Below, in pieces: positions 63,507 through 64,000 of a DNA stretch of 64,000 nt (positions within the stretch are counted from its first letter, which is position 1; each line of letters starts with the position of its first letter). Origin of the DNA: Nitrospirota bacterium (GTDB taxonomy: Bacteria > Nitrospirota > Thermodesulfovibrionia > Thermodesulfovibrionales > Magnetobacteriaceae). The notes under the pieces are model-generated. The model was not told where the DNA came from. It ran no database searches and worked only from the letters and a program-made list of their open reading frames with translations. The translations under genes were made by a program, and so were the position numbers. The stretch covers positions 1 to 64,000 of the forward strand of contig JADFXG010000006.1 in assembly GCA_015233895.1 (NCBI GenBank). The letters run 5' to 3'.

Positions 63507-64000
63507 ATGGACAGGACTGGAGTTATAACATTTCAGGGAGGCGGCTTAACACTTACCGGAAACGAAGTAAAGGTTGGTGACAAGGCGCCTGACTTCACAC
63601 TTACAGACAACGCCCTAGGAGCAGTTACCCTTAAGGATTTTGCCGGGAAAACAAAAATAATCAGCGTAACCCCGTCTCTTGATACTCCTGTGTGCGACGC
63701 CCAGCTGAGGAAATTTAACGAGGAGGAGGCAAAGTCAGGCTCTGATGTTGTTGTGCTAAACGTAAGCATGGACCTACCATTTGCAAATGCAAGGTTTTGT
63801 GCCACTGCCGGCATTAACGCCGCTAAAACCCTTTCTGATTACAAGGACGCATCGTTTGGCTTAAATTACGGTGTTTTGATTAAGGAACTAAGGCTCCTTA
63901 CACGCGCTATTTTTGTTGTTGATAAGAACGATGTTATTAAATACATAGAAATTGTACCGGAGATTACCAATCCGCCGGATTACGGTAAAGCATTAGCCGC
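63507..64000 (+). CDS. tpx: Thiol peroxidase Tpx (3' end outside window)
   Basis: 164 codons visible, ATG 63507 after AGGAGG. VITFQGGGLTLTGNEVKVGD and APDFTLTDN lead, the peroxidatic Cys is in PSLDTPVCDAQ, and the resolving Cys in ARFCATAGI. It is an atypical 2-Cys peroxiredoxin that reduces H2O2 and alkyl hydroperoxides with thioredoxin. All that remains is a few residues at the C-terminus. Both Cys are ordinary TGC/TGT codons, so no selenocysteine here. Confidence 0.96.
   Translation, partial: MDRTGVITFQGGGLTLTGNEVKVGDKAPDFTLTDNALGAVTLKDFAGKTKIISVTPSLDTPVCDAQLRKFNEEEAKSGSDVVVLNVSMDLPFANARFCATAGINAAKTLSDYKDASFGLNYGVLIKELRLLTRAIFVVDKNDVIKYIEIVPEITNPPDYGKALA

Overview
The window is AT-rich bacterial chromosome from a Gram-negative-type cell: lipoproteins, periplasmic multihaem cytochrome, SGNH surface proteins. 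The gene mix is HrcA/CIRCE and HspR heat-shock regulation side by side, an octahaem HAO-like cytochrome, a selenoprotein, many toxin-antitoxin fragments and Uma2. This would suit a Nitrospirota or deltaproteobacterial-type organism. That assignment is inference only, because there is no rRNA or other decisive marker.

Layout. 1-5.4 kb: a minus-strand operon of exported proteins (small Cys-rich protein, subtilisin-like lipoprotein protease with Glu at the usual Asp position, AEKPAT-repeat protein, pentapeptide-like membrane protein cut by the window edge) behind a consensus promoter and a palindrome. 5.5-10.5 kb: Uma2 protein, membrane protein, accA, an antitoxin/PIN pair, pirin. 10.6-24.3 kb: dnaE, DUF218 protein, octahaem cytochrome, a metal-transport group (PRC/MgtE_N/CBS protein, Nramp-like carrier with altered metal-site motifs, CDF carrier), rlmN with no ordinary start codon, ahcY, metK, tRNA-His. 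24.3-30.4 kb: TM2 protein, two SGNH proteins, and a GalT-like/PIG-L fusion. 30.6-37.6 kb: promoter-CIRCE-groES-groEL, then hrcA-grpE-dnaK-dnaJ. 37.7-44.2 kb: accessory material: VbhA-like antitoxin with a broken fic, rsmE, a CrtI-like oxidoreductase, a peroxiredoxin-like selenoprotein with in-frame UGA and SECIS-like hairpin, dispersed palindromes, HigA-like antitoxin, a gene broken by a TAA, and a DUF4258/YgiT pair. 44.3-54 kb: moeA, zinc phospholipase-like protein, DMT carrier, coaD, rsmD, three tiny Cys proteins, an EAL-CBS-GGDEF protein and pstC-pstA. 54-57 kb: two secreted proteins sharing a C-terminal domain, DUF5618 protein. 57-61.3 kb: dnaJ2-hspR-clpB. 61.4-63.4 kb: AAA ATPase plus DUF4435 pair resembling PARIS defence. 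The right edge cuts a tpx gene.

The strongest unannotated signals are four. First, the selenoprotein at 40855-41394, which a standard gene caller would truncate. Second, a shared promoter/operator architecture repeated upstream of the small Cys-protein operon and the EAL gene, with a related Pho-box-like site upstream of pstC. Third, the AriA/AriB-like pair. Fourth, several unusual proteins (GalT-PIG-L fusion, Glu-His-Ser subtilase, NRMT-like carrier with a soluble MgtE-type partner).
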